DNA from: Chitinophagaceae bacterium UBA2791
GTDB taxonomy: Bacteria; Bacteroidota; Bacteroidia; Chitinophagales; Chitinophagaceae
Length of the DNA stretch: 59,091 bases
Direction: 5' to 3'
NCBI GenBank assembly: GCA_002352105.1
Contig: DEHV01000073.1
Location: forward strand, 8,666 to 67,756
How positions within the stretch are numbered: position 1 is the stretch's first letter; the number at the start of each line of letters is the position of its first letter. The notes under the pieces are model-generated. The model worked only from the letters and a program-made list of their open reading frames with translations, was not told the DNA's origin and searched no databases. Below, in pieces: positions 38,869 to 48,823 of this stretch. The position numbers and the translations under genes are program-made.

Positions 38869-41650
38869 ACAACTATACCATTTTACATCCAATACCGGAC
38901 TGACCTATTACGTGCAGTATGATTCTGACACGCAGACGGTTTTTACCGAGGTAGATCCGCCCGGATCTACTCCGCAACTGGCTGTTGGTATCCTGGAACT
39001 GGGCAAGTCTGTAAATGCGGTTATTTACCATGAATGCGTAGGTACAACCCAAATCAAAATCATGCCCTGGGTTAAGTTTCCGTTTGCGGTACTGTCAAAA
39101 ACGCCGAACAGCAGGTCATGCGGATATGTTGCACCTGGCGGTTTTGATTGCCAGTTCACCGTACTACCTCCGATTCTGGAGCATGAAACCATACAGGGCG
39201 AGAGAGACGGAACAGCAACATTGCAGGTTTTCCTGATAGGCCGGGCTCTTGAATATTCCCTTGATAACCGGCACTGGCAAACCAGCAAAACGTTTTCCAA
39301 CCTGGGCCCCGGCAATTATAAATGGTATGTGAGAGCTGGCGAGTGTAAGAAGAGCGGGACCTTTACGATAAACGTCGGAGCCCCTTCCGATACTTTCATT
39401 TTCCCGTGGACACAGAAATACTGTCAGTATTTCCGGCTGGTAAGAAACGGCGTGCAGACCGATATCGCTGAACCGGCAAAATGGGATAGTGTAAACATTA
39501 AAGGAAAGCGGGATCCTGAATGGCATGGCTGGAAAGATCAATATTCCGATGAGGTTATTGAGCTGGAGTTTGATTGCCCCGCAGGTAAAGAAATCCTCCA
39601 GGCCGAATACAATGAAAACGGTTCCGACGGTACTGTCGGCTTCCAATATGGTATTCGTACCCAGAATGGCAGTGAATATAGCCTGTTTGATGGTAAGATA
39701 AACTTCAATACCTATAAGCGATACCCCAACAAGGTGGCCGCCTCCGTTGAAAGCGTGAAGTACAATCCAATGATCAAAACCCGCATCGATACAAAAGTGT
39801 CGATGACCGATAAAAAGAGTATCGACGGAATGGATATTGCTGCGCCGCCGGTGCGGGAGTTCAGGCTGCATTCTAAAGAGTTGGCCAGGCAGTTCATCTG
39901 CGTTAACAACTCGTGGTCGGAAACAATGGAGTCCTTCCAGACAACGAAAAAGGTATTTATTATTCCGAATACTTCGGAAGCGTCTGCTACGGAAATTGAG
40001 GATACCTACACATATGGTTTAGAGCAAATACCGGATGCCCCGTACGATATCGATCTGTACAATCACCTGGTAAAATATGAAGGCGAATACAATTTCCACA
40101 TTGAATATTCCATCGCTTTAAAGATCCGCGCATTTGGTTCCACGGGGTCTTTTGTTGCTCGCAGCTACATAATGTTTAACGATGAAAAAATACAGATCGG
40201 CGGTGGCGTTACAGGGGATATGGATAGCGGTCTACAGGTGTTTAACATAAATGTCAATGGGGATTTTACAAGGCAGTTGAAACCTAATGATGAGGTTTAT
40301 TTTTTCACGGAAGTGAATTTAAATATTGCCCTTGGCGCCTACCTCTTGACTGTTACACAAAACTCCATAAACGTGACCGTAGCCGCCCTGGAGCGGGCTG
40401 AAGCGTCGAATTGCAAAGGCTGGTTCTTGTTCGACGCAATTAACCATGTTGTCAAGTCCATCACCAATGACCAGACTTATTTAAAATCATCTTTCCTCTC
40501 TAAAAGCTCTGCCCAGCAGCCTGTCGACGGTCCTGGCTCGCTGTATATAACCACAAATGGCAAACAGATCAGGCGTTTTGATGTGGCCAATAACCCGCTG
40601 GTGATCTCGGCCAAGGATTTACTGGAAAGTGTTCGCGCCCTGTTCTGCCTGGGCTATGGATTTGAAACAGTCGCCGGTATTGATGTGATGCGCATCGAAA
40701 GGGTGAATTATTTCTACCAGAACAAAGAGATGATGGTTATTGAAGAATGCTGGGATTATGTTGACGACGAGGTTGCAAAGGAGCTTCTATATAACGAGTT
40801 TGAAGTAGGGTACGAAATATTCCAGGACGAAGGAAACAATACCCTTGATGAGTTCAATACAAAAAGCGAGGGAACGACAGCTATAAAAACCAACAAATTG
40901 AAGTTGGTAGCAAAATCCAAGGCGATCACTTCCGGGTACTCCCTGGAATCTTCCCGCAGGATGCAGTTTGATGCTACGCCTACAAATTCTTACCAGAACG
41001 ACGATAATAGCTTCATTATCGCAATGCGGAGAAATGGAAGCGATTATGCTACGGAAAGATCGGAGGCCTTTGATACCGTCACTGGCGTGATCAGTCCGGA
41101 TACAGCTTACAATCTTCGCCTGAGCCCTAAACGCATGTTGCTAAACTGGGCTGTATGGTTAAAAAATATCTTCCATTATAAAAAGGATACAGAGGTAATA
41201 AAACCCACGCTGGTTGTGCAGAATGGTGAATTGACCACGCGGTTTAAACCGACTGAGCCCAACCCAATCGGCGATATAAACAAGGAGCTGATAAAGGAGA
41301 ACGAGGAAGTATCCCTGGCTAATTATGCTGTTGAGGAAAGAATCTTCCGGCCTGAATGGATAAGCTTTAAAACCAAGATCACCCCGGACAAAATACAGCT
41401 CATCAACCGCGCAATGAAGGGATCGGCTCATGATTCTGTGAACTACGGCTATATAGCTGTAAAGGATAAAGACGGCCTGTATCAGGCTGGTTACCTCTAT
41501 GAGCTTGATTATAATTTTCATACTGAACAAGCGACAATGAAGCTTTTAAAGAAGCACGACAGCCCTGTTACGCCCGGGGAGGTTTGCTGCGATTACCTGG
41601 CAGTGAATGGTTGTAGATTATTGGTTAATGGCAATAAAATAATTATCTAA
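38858..41650 (+). CDS. Tail tip or baseplate-like protein, 930 residues
   Basis: Follows the tape measure with an 11-bp overlap, the place of the distal tail and tail-tip hub proteins. No signal. The N-terminal 190 residues are beta domains ending in FTINVG; the middle has mixed domains, and the end includes VCCDYLAVNGCRLLVNGNK. A stretch of short beta units near 100-170 (ALEYSLDNRHWQTSKTF) resembles Ig-like or fibronectin-like modules. The exact homologue was not recognised. Confidence 0.65.
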   Translation: MPVKQLYHFTSNTGLTYYVQYDSDTQTVFTEVDPPGSTPQLAVGILELGKSVNAVIYHECVGTTQIKIMPWVKFPFAVLSKTPNSRSCGYVAPGGFDCQFTVLPPILEHETIQGERDGTATLQVFLIGRALEYSLDNRHWQTSKTFSNLGPGNYKWYVRAGECKKSGTFTINVGAPSDTFIFPWTQKYCQYFRLVRNGVQTDIAEPAKWDSVNIKGKRDPEWHGWKDQYSDEVIELEFDCPAGKEILQAEYNENGSDGTVGFQYGIRTQNGSEYSLFDGKINFNTYKRYPNKVAASVESVKYNPMIKTRIDTKVSMTDKKSIDGMDIAAPPVREFRLHSKELARQFICVNNSWSETMESFQTTKKVFIIPNTSEASATEIEDTYTYGLEQIPDAPYDIDLYNHLVKYEGEYNFHIEYSIALKIRAFGSTGSFVARSYIMFNDEKIQIGGGVTGDMDSGLQVFNINVNGDFTRQLKPNDEVYFFTEVNLNIALGAYLLTVTQNSINVTVAALERAEASNCKGWFLFDAINHVVKSITNDQTYLKSSFLSKSSAQQPVDGPGSLYITTNGKQIRRFDVANNPLVISAKDLLESVRALFCLGYGFETVAGIDVMRIERVNYFYQNKEMMVIEECWDYVDDEVAKELLYNEFEVGYEIFQDEGNNTLDEFNTKSEGTTAIKTNKLKLVAKSKAITSGYSLESSRRMQFDATPTNSYQNDDNSFIIAMRRNGSDYATERSEAFDTVTGVISPDTAYNLRLSPKRMLLNWAVWLKNIFHYKKDTEVIKPTLVVQNGELTTRFKPTEPNPIGDINKELIKENEEVSLANYAVEERIFRPEWISFKTKITPDKIQLINRAMKGSAHDSVNYGYIAVKDKDGLYQAGYLYELDYNFHTEQATMKLLKKHDSPVTPGEVCCDYLAVNGCRLLVNGNKIII

Positions 41651-42018
41651 TGGCATGCGAAAAAAATATACTCGAAGTCCCTTTGTCGCCAACATCTCCG
41701 GCGCCAACAGATTTATTAATGTTCACGCTTCCGGATGGATCCAGCTTTCTGCGAGACTGGGCGCACGTTAAACAAGATTCCACGCCCGATGATATAGAAA
41801 CGGAAGTGGCTGAATCGGACGGTATGATCAATAATGGCGACGGTACCGTGATTATCACCGAGCATATTGGATGGCGCGTAAGAGTGTTCAGGAACAGTGT
41901 TCCGATGACAACGATAAACACCAGGGAAAGCTATTATTCATTCGACATCAATACCGGAGAATACACATTTGTTCCAGCGGCCACAACAAGAGAATTATTT
42001 CAATTTCAAGCGTATTAA
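41650..42018 (+). CDS. Hypothetical tail protein, 122 residues
   Basis: A beta-rich acidic protein (NNGDGTVIITEHIGWRVRVF) with a Pro-rich start. It overlaps the gene before by one base and ends two bases before the spike start. Likely a small adaptor for the spike by position only. Confidence 0.55.
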   Translation: MACEKNILEVPLSPTSPAPTDLLMFTLPDGSSFLRDWAHVKQDSTPDDIETEVAESDGMINNGDGTVIITEHIGWRVRVFRNSVPMTTINTRESYYSFDINTGEYTFVPAATTRELFQFQAY

Positions 42019-42019
42019 T

Positions 42020-45000
42020 ATGAAGAACCTTTTTTTATGCCTTGCTTTGCTAAGTATTTTAGCATGTTCCGCTCAGGACCATCCGCAGCCTATCGGTTCG
42101 CCGCGGACAAACGTGAAGGCGCTCGGCGGTCTGTACGTAGATAGCGTGCTGTATCTGCCGCTTACATTTCTTTCCTCTGAGCTTTACCGCCCTGGCGCTC
42201 TTATGTACCAACAGTCGGATTCAACCCTGTATACCTGGACCGGTTATCAATGGCTTAAGCAGGCAGGCGGCGGTGAAGGAGGGGCATCTAATCTTAGTCG
42301 GTCGATTACTTCAAACAGCATCGCGATTAACAACGATAACGGTTCAGGGGTGATCCTTCCTGCAGGAGACGGAATAAATGCAGGTTTGGTATCCGCGACA
42401 AAATATAATCAGTGGGACAACAAGCTATCTTCTGTTAGCGTATCGGCTACACCTAACGCTTCCGGGATTTTTATAGGATCCTCGGCAGGATCCGGCGCTA
42501 CTCTATCGCTCGTTGACGGCGTAAATGCAGGATTATTATCTGCGGCTATGAAAGCATACTGGGATGGAAAGTTGTCTAGCGTGTCTGTTTTCGGATCAAT
42601 TCAAGGCAACGGAATCGCTCCACTACAACTAAAGGGCGATGTGACAAGTCCAGGCGCTAATATGGTCTACGGGACAAATGGCGCGGGCGTACATGTGTGG
42701 AAACCTGATACCGCCAGCGGCGGCAGCGGAGAAAGCGAATGGGTTAAGATTTCTATTGCTGATCTGGATGCTTCCAGCGGTCTTGATACAAGCAAGGTTT
42801 ACTGGATATCCGATTCGTACAAACAAGGCCCTTTTGTTTGGGAAAAGAAAGCCGTTAACCAAACCGACGATGATTCGGCAACGATTATAATAACAGAAGA
42901 CCTTAACCAGTATCGCCGGGCATATTCCGGGGGGCTTGATGGTAAGTGGTTTGGGATTATACCAGATGACGAGACAAAGGCTGCAAGCAACTTTGCGGCC
43001 TGGGAAAGAGCAATTGCCGCAAGAAAATCAGGACAAACGCTTTTTCTCTCCGGTGGTACGAATTGGTGGTTTGATAATACGCTCTCGATCGTTAATTACA
43101 ATTTCAATTTCAAAAGCTTTGTCGTCATTGAGGGTAATTTAAGGCAAGCGGATCCCACAAAAGACGCAATCCATATTGAAGGTTGGGCGCCACAGGCCTG
43201 GCGGATTACCGGAAGAATACAAGGAGCAAATACAGGCGCAAACGATTCGCTTTCATACGCCGCGTACACAGGTAACGGTGTGACTATAAAGAATGCGTAT
43301 GGCGGAGTTCTTCAGTTTCACGAGATCACGAATTTCAAACGCGGCATTCATATGATCGGCAACGATGGCGATGGCACGCAGTATTTTTTAGTGGAGGGCG
43401 TGAATGGGGCGGGAAGCGGAAAGATATACGACAACGAGTATCAGATCTTAATGGAAGCCCAACCTGGCGAAGCTGGGTATAGCTGGGTTAATGAAAACAA
43501 TTTTCGGAACATCCAGCTTGGAAATGGAACACAGCCTGGTCCGCGTGGCACCTTCGGCGTAGTAATGACCGGGCCGGAAGGGACCTCCGCCAGAACCTTC
43601 GAAAGTAACGACTTTTGGTATGTCAGCTTTGAAGGTGTGCGCCACGGACTCATAATAGATTACGGCAGCAGCACCAATTTTTATAATAGTCGTTTTGAAG
43701 AAGGTCCCGGCCCCGCTATACTCTACCCGATCCGGATAAACAACTCAACCGGGGTGCATACAAAATTTTTTGGCGCCGGTCCCTTTACGGATGACTTTTT
43801 TGTGGAAGGGCAACGCGGGCTTTACACGGAGCTGATAGGCGGCCAGTTGTGGGGCGAAGTGGATGCGAGAAGCGCATCTACCACAAGCCATACGCTTAGT
43901 ACAGGTTCTAAGACTTTTACGGTGTCAACTGGAAACGTATTTGCTGCCGCTAAACCTGTAACTGTCAAGTATGATGATGCAAATTACATGACCGGGACGG
44001 TAACATCTTACAATTCCGGGACAGGAGCGTTAGTTGTAAGCATCAATAGTGTTGTCGGCTCTGGCACATATACGTCATGGGCTATAACTTCTAATATCGG
44101 GCAAGAAAGATTGGGGCTTGGGTTTGAAACATTGCCTAATTCTCCGGCTCTGATGGGGGTAGAAAACCAGCGCGGTAAAATAGTCGTAAAGGGGACATCT
44201 TGGCCAGGGAACACAGCAATGGGGAGCATGTCGAATCATCGGAACATGATTCAGTTGTATAATCTCGCCCAACGACCATCGACTGAAAACGGAATTATAA
44301 AGATTGATACGCTGATCAGGTGGGGGGCGTATAAAAAAACATACGCGAACATCACCTCCCAAACAAGCTACCGATTGCCTGCAAATATTGGATATATAAG
44401 ATTCGCTCCAACAGCAGGGAACGTGACTGCATATCTTTATGCAGGAGATTTGACTACCTCTCAATTCGAAGAGTTTAAAGTTGAAGTAGTAAATACCAAC
44501 TACACGTTAGAGATCAGGAACTCTGCTACAAACGATCTTTTGCTCAGCTCCAGCAATTTTACTGCGACCGGGGTTTATAAATGCGTTTACCGCAGCGGAT
44601 CGTTCGTCGTCTACAAAGATGATGGAAGCGGCGGTGGTGGAGGCGGCAACCCTACTGCCGGCAATTTCAACAATACGCCTACGGCTAAAGGGTTAAGCAC
44701 ATCCGGAAGCGATGTTATTTTACACGCGGCGGATAGCACAAATCCAGGCGGCGTTTCTACCGGTAACCAGAAATGGCAAGGCGGTAAGCAGATGGATTCT
44801 GTTATCACGCCTAAGCTGTCAATGTGGACTTACGACTTTGGCAAACTTGACATTATTCGTCGCAAAAATGGTCTTTCGTTTGGTGAAAATAGTACGCCGA
44901 ATGTGAACAGCACAACCCTTACAGCGTACAACTTCGGAAGCGGCTCTTCTAGTAAAGATGTAATGTTTGGTTTCGGCAAAACCGGGATTAATTGGGTGGG

Positions 45001-46195
45001 TATGGGTAACGATGGGACGGACATGATCTTTGTTACAGAAAAAAATACAGGTGGCTTTGAATTTCGAAAGAACGTAGGTTATTCTTCCGCTACGCTGCAA
45101 GCAGGTTCTGCGCTTGCAAAAATATTCGGATCTACAGGAAATGTGTTGATTCAAACCGGGGGAACGTTTACAGATGCTGGTTACAAGCTCGATCTTAAAG
45201 GAACACTTCGGACATCGGGGGTGAATAGACTGGAAAACCTTGCCGGTACAGGAACTCGGATGGTTGTAGCTAATGCGAACGGAGATCTCTCTACGCAAGC
45301 AATCCCCTCCGGCGGCGGAGGTGGTTCATCGATCTTCAACTCCGGATCTGGAACAGGATCTCCTTATTACCACGATGCAGGCCCCGTAAACATCGGCGTT
45401 AACCCTGCGCAGTCGTACGCCTGGACGCATTGGGGCGCATCGACAGCAACGCGCGGGTTGTGGGAATTCGACGACGAATCAGTGTGGCCAACGGTGCCGC
45501 GCGCGCATACGATTTCGTATGATGCTGTTTCGGGTCGGTTTTTATATACAAACGGAAGCAACCTGCCTGAAATACTCGCGACGGACATAAATGTAATGAC
45601 CCTCAAAAATAAAACTTGGGAGGGTTCAAAAATAGGAAAGTCTTACATCGACGCTACGGGCATGGCTGCGGGTGATGTGCTGGTGAGCGATGGGAATGAT
45701 ATTGTAAGCAGAAGGCCTCCTTACACTTTAGCGTTTTCGCAAGCAGATGATGTAAGTTTTAATAACACTGCTACCGCAACGTCAATTTTAGACGGCGGAG
45801 CGCAAAGTTTACCTGCGGTGTTGAAGGGCGACATAATCGAAGTGAAGGGGTCTGGTACATTCGGCACAACATCAGGGGCCAACACCCTAACATTCACTTT
45901 TACATTTAACGGTGTAACAGAGACGATCACATCAGCCGCCCTAATTCCATCTCAATCAGATCAGGATTACAATTATACAGTCCGGTTGACGCCGAGGGGG
46001 TCTGTCAACAATGTAGGGGTTTATATAGAATCAGAAGTGAATTTCAACGGAGCAAAAATATTCAACTCATTACACTTTGCTAACTCCTTCAACGCTCTTT
46101 CGCCGACAGTGAATGTGACGGCGAAGTTTAATACGGCAGCAGTTAACAATGCGGTTTCAGCGCGAATGAACACAATTGAAATTAAAAGAAAATGA
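42020..46195 (+). CDS. Giant exported tail spike with beta-helix, lipoprotein-type signal
   Basis: 1391 residues from the ATG at 42020; a frame start at 41969 overlaps the previous gene. The N-terminus is a signal with lipobox-like LSILAC followed by SAQ. Residues 280-600 include SGGTNWWFDNTLSIVNYNF and repeated short-strand coils (GRIQGANTGAND, FRNIQLGNG), the look of a right-handed beta-helix as in pectate-lyase-type depolymerase spikes. Downstream are Gly/Ser-rich fibre repeats and a jelly-roll-like end (LTFTFTFNGVTETITSA). It probably binds or degrades surface polysaccharide. A lipobox on a tail protein is odd. Confidence 0.72.
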   Translation: MKNLFLCLALLSILACSAQDHPQPIGSPRTNVKALGGLYVDSVLYLPLTFLSSELYRPGALMYQQSDSTLYTWTGYQWLKQAGGGEGGASNLSRSITSNSIAINNDNGSGVILPAGDGINAGLVSATKYNQWDNKLSSVSVSATPNASGIFIGSSAGSGATLSLVDGVNAGLLSAAMKAYWDGKLSSVSVFGSIQGNGIAPLQLKGDVTSPGANMVYGTNGAGVHVWKPDTASGGSGESEWVKISIADLDASSGLDTSKVYWISDSYKQGPFVWEKKAVNQTDDDSATIIITEDLNQYRRAYSGGLDGKWFGIIPDDETKAASNFAAWERAIAARKSGQTLFLSGGTNWWFDNTLSIVNYNFNFKSFVVIEGNLRQADPTKDAIHIEGWAPQAWRITGRIQGANTGANDSLSYAAYTGNGVTIKNAYGGVLQFHEITNFKRGIHMIGNDGDGTQYFLVEGVNGAGSGKIYDNEYQILMEAQPGEAGYSWVNENNFRNIQLGNGTQPGPRGTFGVVMTGPEGTSARTFESNDFWYVSFEGVRHGLIIDYGSSTNFYNSRFEEGPGPAILYPIRINNSTGVHTKFFGAGPFTDDFFVEGQRGLYTELIGGQLWGEVDARSASTTSHTLSTGSKTFTVSTGNVFAAAKPVTVKYDDANYMTGTVTSYNSGTGALVVSINSVVGSGTYTSWAITSNIGQERLGLGFETLPNSPALMGVENQRGKIVVKGTSWPGNTAMGSMSNHRNMIQLYNLAQRPSTENGIIKIDTLIRWGAYKKTYANITSQTSYRLPANIGYIRFAPTAGNVTAYLYAGDLTTSQFEEFKVEVVNTNYTLEIRNSATNDLLLSSSNFTATGVYKCVYRSGSFVVYKDDGSGGGGGGNPTAGNFNNTPTAKGLSTSGSDVILHAADSTNPGGVSTGNQKWQGGKQMDSVITPKLSMWTYDFGKLDIIRRKNGLSFGENSTPNVNSTTLTAYNFGSGSSSKDVMFGFGKTGINWVGMGNDGTDMIFVTEKNTGGFEFRKNVGYSSATLQAGSALAKIFGSTGNVLIQTGGTFTDAGYKLDLKGTLRTSGVNRLENLAGTGTRMVVANANGDLSTQAIPSGGGGGSSIFNSGSGTGSPYYHDAGPVNIGVNPAQSYAWTHWGASTATRGLWEFDDESVWPTVPRAHTISYDAVSGRFLYTNGSNLPEILATDINVMTLKNKTWEGSKIGKSYIDATGMAAGDVLVSDGNDIVSRRPPYTLAFSQADDVSFNNTATATSILDGGAQSLPAVLKGDIIEVKGSGTFGTTSGANTLTFTFTFNGVTETITSAALIPSQSDQDYNYTVRLTPRGSVNNVGVYIESEVNFNGAKIFNSLHFANSFNALSPTVNVTAKFNTAAVNNAVSARMNTIEIKRK

Positions 46196-47235
46196 GAGCC
46201 TTATTTTTAATATTATCCCTTTGTTGGCTGTCTGCTTCTGCGCAGATGACGTCGCACATGACGCCGCCCAGCGCGGGGTATGCGGGCTACCACGCCAGTT
46301 ATAAGATTCCGTTTTTGTTACACACGCCCCCGGATGCAGAGGCGTCGCTTGCGAATAACGACAAAAAGAAATATCCGATTATCATACATTTTCACGGCAT
46401 CGGGGAGAGAACGACGAGCTACGCTTCAATGTCGGCAATGAGCACGGGAGATTTAAGTAAGCTGTACGCGACAACGCCTGCAAGTTTGTTGCGGTATTCT
46501 TATTCTTCGCTCGTCGGTAAGCGATATGCTGCGCCGGGCAGAACAGACAGTACGCAGTTCTTTTACATGTTCCCGCAGACATGGGGCGCAGCGCAGTACA
46601 CCTGGTTGGTATATCCGCATGAATCGATTAAATGGATAAAGGCAAACCTTTCGCACATCGTAGATACCAACCGTATTTATCTAGCCGGACTGAGCTTCGG
46701 CGGCGGCGCGGTCTGGTGTGCGATACAGGATAGTTTGATTAATATCCAGGTCGCGGCTGCGTCTCCGTGTTGCCCGGGCTACAACGAATATAGCGGCTTT
46801 CGACCACACGGCACACCGGTGCCGAACCAGGAACGCAATTGGGATTTCCTTGCGCGTAGCGGTATGCCTATTTACGCCCTACATGCTGCCAATGATGGTA
46901 GCACGCCTTCTTGCTTCGGAACGGGCGCATGTATATCGGATAGGTCGATAGATTCTATTCGGAAGTACCGGCCGCTGACATACCCTATCTATCGAAGATA
47001 TTCCTCGGGCGGACATAACATCTGGGATCGCGTGTGGTCGCCAGCACTCCAGATGACAGCGTACGCAAATACAAACGGCAATGCGACAACATTTGAAATT
47101 TCGCTGCAATCCTGGTTTTTGCAATTCAGCACAGCGGGGCCGCGCAGGCCGGATTTAGCTTGGCAATACCCTATGCGATACGACCCGCCGTTGGCGAGAA
47201 TATTTTCAATAACCCCTTTTAAAATCGCGGCATGA
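46192..47235 (+). CDS. Secreted alpha/beta hydrolase, esterase or depolymerase-like
   Basis: 347 residues with a Sec signal (ALFLILSLCWLSASAQ). The oxyanion loop HFHGIGER (about 64-71), nucleophile elbow GLSFGGG (about 166-172), acid HAANDGS (about 226-232) and histidine GGHNIWD (about 267-273) give a full Ser-Asp-His triad like that of PHB-depolymerase or acetyl-xylan-esterase-type enzymes. Substrate unknown. The gene overlaps the spike by 4 bp and precedes the holin-like genes. A related enzyme lies after the lysis genes at 48824. Confidence 0.8.
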   Translation: MRALFLILSLCWLSASAQMTSHMTPPSAGYAGYHASYKIPFLLHTPPDAEASLANNDKKKYPIIIHFHGIGERTTSYASMSAMSTGDLSKLYATTPASLLRYSYSSLVGKRYAAPGRTDSTQFFYMFPQTWGAAQYTWLVYPHESIKWIKANLSHIVDTNRIYLAGLSFGGGAVWCAIQDSLINIQVAAASPCCPGYNEYSGFRPHGTPVPNQERNWDFLARSGMPIYALHAANDGSTPSCFGTGACISDRSIDSIRKYRPLTYPIYRRYSSGGHNIWDRVWSPALQMTAYANTNGNATTFEISLQSWFLQFSTAGPRRPDLAWQYPMRYDPPLARIFSITPFKIAA

Positions 47236-47474
47236 TGCACGGACACAACAACAGCAACAATATTATAGGCTTTGCGATTGGCGCAATATCCGGGTTCTGG
47301 AAATACCTGGCCAGCATCAATATGGACCTGATTGGAAGAATGGCAGAAGCAGGAGCGACGGCTTTGGTGTGCGGTTTTTTAGGGATGGCTGGAAAGGAGG
47401 CTTTGGTGGCCACCGTGAAATATTTAAAGAAAAAATTTACACATAAAAACAACAACGATGGAAACACTAATTGA
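47232..47474 (+). CDS. Small membrane protein of the lysis block, holin-like
   Basis: 80 residues, ATGATG start. One or two hydrophobic stretches (IIGFAIGAISGFWKYLA, AGATALVCGFLGMAGKEAL) and a basic tail (KYLKKKFTHK). It sits first in the lysis block and overlaps the next membrane gene by 17 bp. Holin or antiholin is likely from size, topology and place. Confidence 0.55.
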   Translation: MMHGHNNSNNIIGFAIGAISGFWKYLASINMDLIGRMAEAGATALVCGFLGMAGKEALVATVKYLKKKFTHKNNNDGNTN

Positions 47475-47802
47475 ATTACTCAACTCTTTAGGAATAGAAT
47501 GGGCCGTAGTGCTTATCTATATCTGCGCGGGGCTGCTTGTTAAAGCTTTTTTACCCAACACTATCAACATTCCCTTTACGAGGGTGAATATTACTGTTCC
47601 CTGGCGCGTGTTGATCCTGGGTACATTCCTAGTCGCGGTATATGTGTTTATCGAATACCAGTATCCTACGGAGTTCACAAGGGCAACGCTAAAGCGGCTG
47701 TTCGTGTCGTACATCTTTACTACTTCGTTCTATGAGATTGTACTGAAAGACACAATAGCGAAGTGGATTGTCGATGCAATAAAATCAAAGAAGGATGCGT
47801 AA
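47458..47802 (+). CDS. Holin candidate, 114 residues
   Basis: Three hydrophobic segments (WAVVLIYICAGLLVKAFL, WRVLILGTFLVAVYVFI, LFVSYIFTTSFYEIVL) and a basic C-terminus (IKSKKDA), the topology of class I holins. It lies directly before the spanin and lysin candidates. No sequence family was recognised, so the role rests on topology and position. Confidence 0.6.
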   Translation: METLIELLNSLGIEWAVVLIYICAGLLVKAFLPNTINIPFTRVNITVPWRVLILGTFLVAVYVFIEYQYPTEFTRATLKRLFVSYIFTTSFYEIVLKDTIAKWIVDAIKSKKDA

Positions 47803-48307
47803 TCTGATAATTGTACTGGTCGTCCTGCTGGCCTCCTGCAAGATCAACCGCAATGTTCAGAAGTTCACCCGAACAGTTGACAGTACCGGCTTCTTTAAAA
47901 AGGATTCTATTGTTGTCAAGCGGGTTGATAGTTCTTTCGCTTCCGGGACAGTGAAGGTTTCGGAAGTAGAAAAGAAAAACGACTATCAAAAGGTTACTGT
48001 CATTGAGGAATTTAAAAGGGTTGATTCTGTCTCGCCCATCAAGCGTATAACGATTACGGAGACGGACAGAGGGGTAAAAAAAGTAACCGTACAGACGGTT
48101 AGCAAGGACAGCACGGGCTTAAAAAAGGTGGATAGTATTTCGTTTAACAGCCGCGATACCGTTACGGTTCAATTAACGGAAACCGGCAAAGATGTTCAGG
48201 TAAAGAAAACCCAGGGTGGCGCATGGATCAATATCGGTCTTGCGTTACTCGGCATCTTGCTGATTGCTGCGGGAGGTTATTATTTGTATAAAAAATATTG
48301 GCGATGA
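47795..48307 (+). CDS. Unimolecular spanin (u-spanin)
   Basis: 170 residues. A lipoprotein signal ends in LLASC (Cys 15), anchoring the N-terminus in the outer membrane. A beta-rich, Val/Thr/Lys-rich periplasmic region of about 125 residues follows. The C-terminus is a single inner-membrane segment (WINIGLALLGILLIAAGGYY) with a basic end (YKKYW). An outer-membrane lipid anchor plus an inner-membrane segment in one chain is the defining layout of u-spanins such as T1 gp11, which fuse the two membranes at the last step of lysis. It overlaps holin and lysin candidates. Confidence 0.8.
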   Translation: MRNLIIVLVVLLASCKINRNVQKFTRTVDSTGFFKKDSIVVKRVDSSFASGTVKVSEVEKKNDYQKVTVIEEFKRVDSVSPIKRITITETDRGVKKVTVQTVSKDSTGLKKVDSISFNSRDTVTVQLTETGKDVQVKKTQGGAWINIGLALLGILLIAAGGYYLYKKYWR

Positions 48308-48822
48308 ACAAACCTAAGTTAACCGAAGCCGAGGCCCGCGCGATGATTGCAGGATATAATATTACAGACAAGGTGTGTCTATTGGGCATTCGCGGGTATT
48401 ATAAAAATACAATGGGCAAACCCGGGGTAAATGATCGCGGAATATATGACGATGCCGTATTTATTATCTCACCTGATAAGTTCATTTCGTTTAACTACAA
48501 TACCGACCCATCTAATTATAAGGATGGTATTGCCGTATTAAAGACAGGCGTATGGAGATACCGACCAGGGAAGCATAAGATCAATAGTCCGCATGGATAT
48601 CCGGCGTTTGTGCAGGCTGGTCCCGTAACCGTCATCCGCGATAAAAAAGGCCCAGATACTGGTTGGTTTGGTATAAACATTCACCGTGGAGGAATTGGCA
48701 CAGGATCATTAGGCTGCCAGACCTTGCCGATTGATCAATGGGATGAGTTTCGCTCTACATTAATGAAGCAATTGGAGGCATATAAACAAAAAGATTTTCC
48801 TTATATTTTAATCGAACAATAA
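48304..48822 (+). CDS. YkuD-like protein, endolysin candidate
   Basis: 172 residues from the ATG at 48304, overlapping the spanin stop (ATGA). No signal. The C-terminal third has GINIHRGG followed by GTGSLGCQTLP (Cys about residue 140), close to the H-x(n)-[ST]-x-G-C signature of L,D-transpeptidase (YkuD) folds. In phages such folds can serve as cell-wall enzymes, and the gene lies where the endolysin is expected; no other lysin is present. Cleavage specificity is unknown. Confidence 0.65.
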   Translation: MNKPKLTEAEARAMIAGYNITDKVCLLGIRGYYKNTMGKPGVNDRGIYDDAVFIISPDKFISFNYNTDPSNYKDGIAVLKTGVWRYRPGKHKINSPHGYPAFVQAGPVTVIRDKKGPDTGWFGINIHRGGIGTGSLGCQTLPIDQWDEFRSTLMKQLEAYKQKDFPYILIEQ

Positions 48823-48823
48823 C

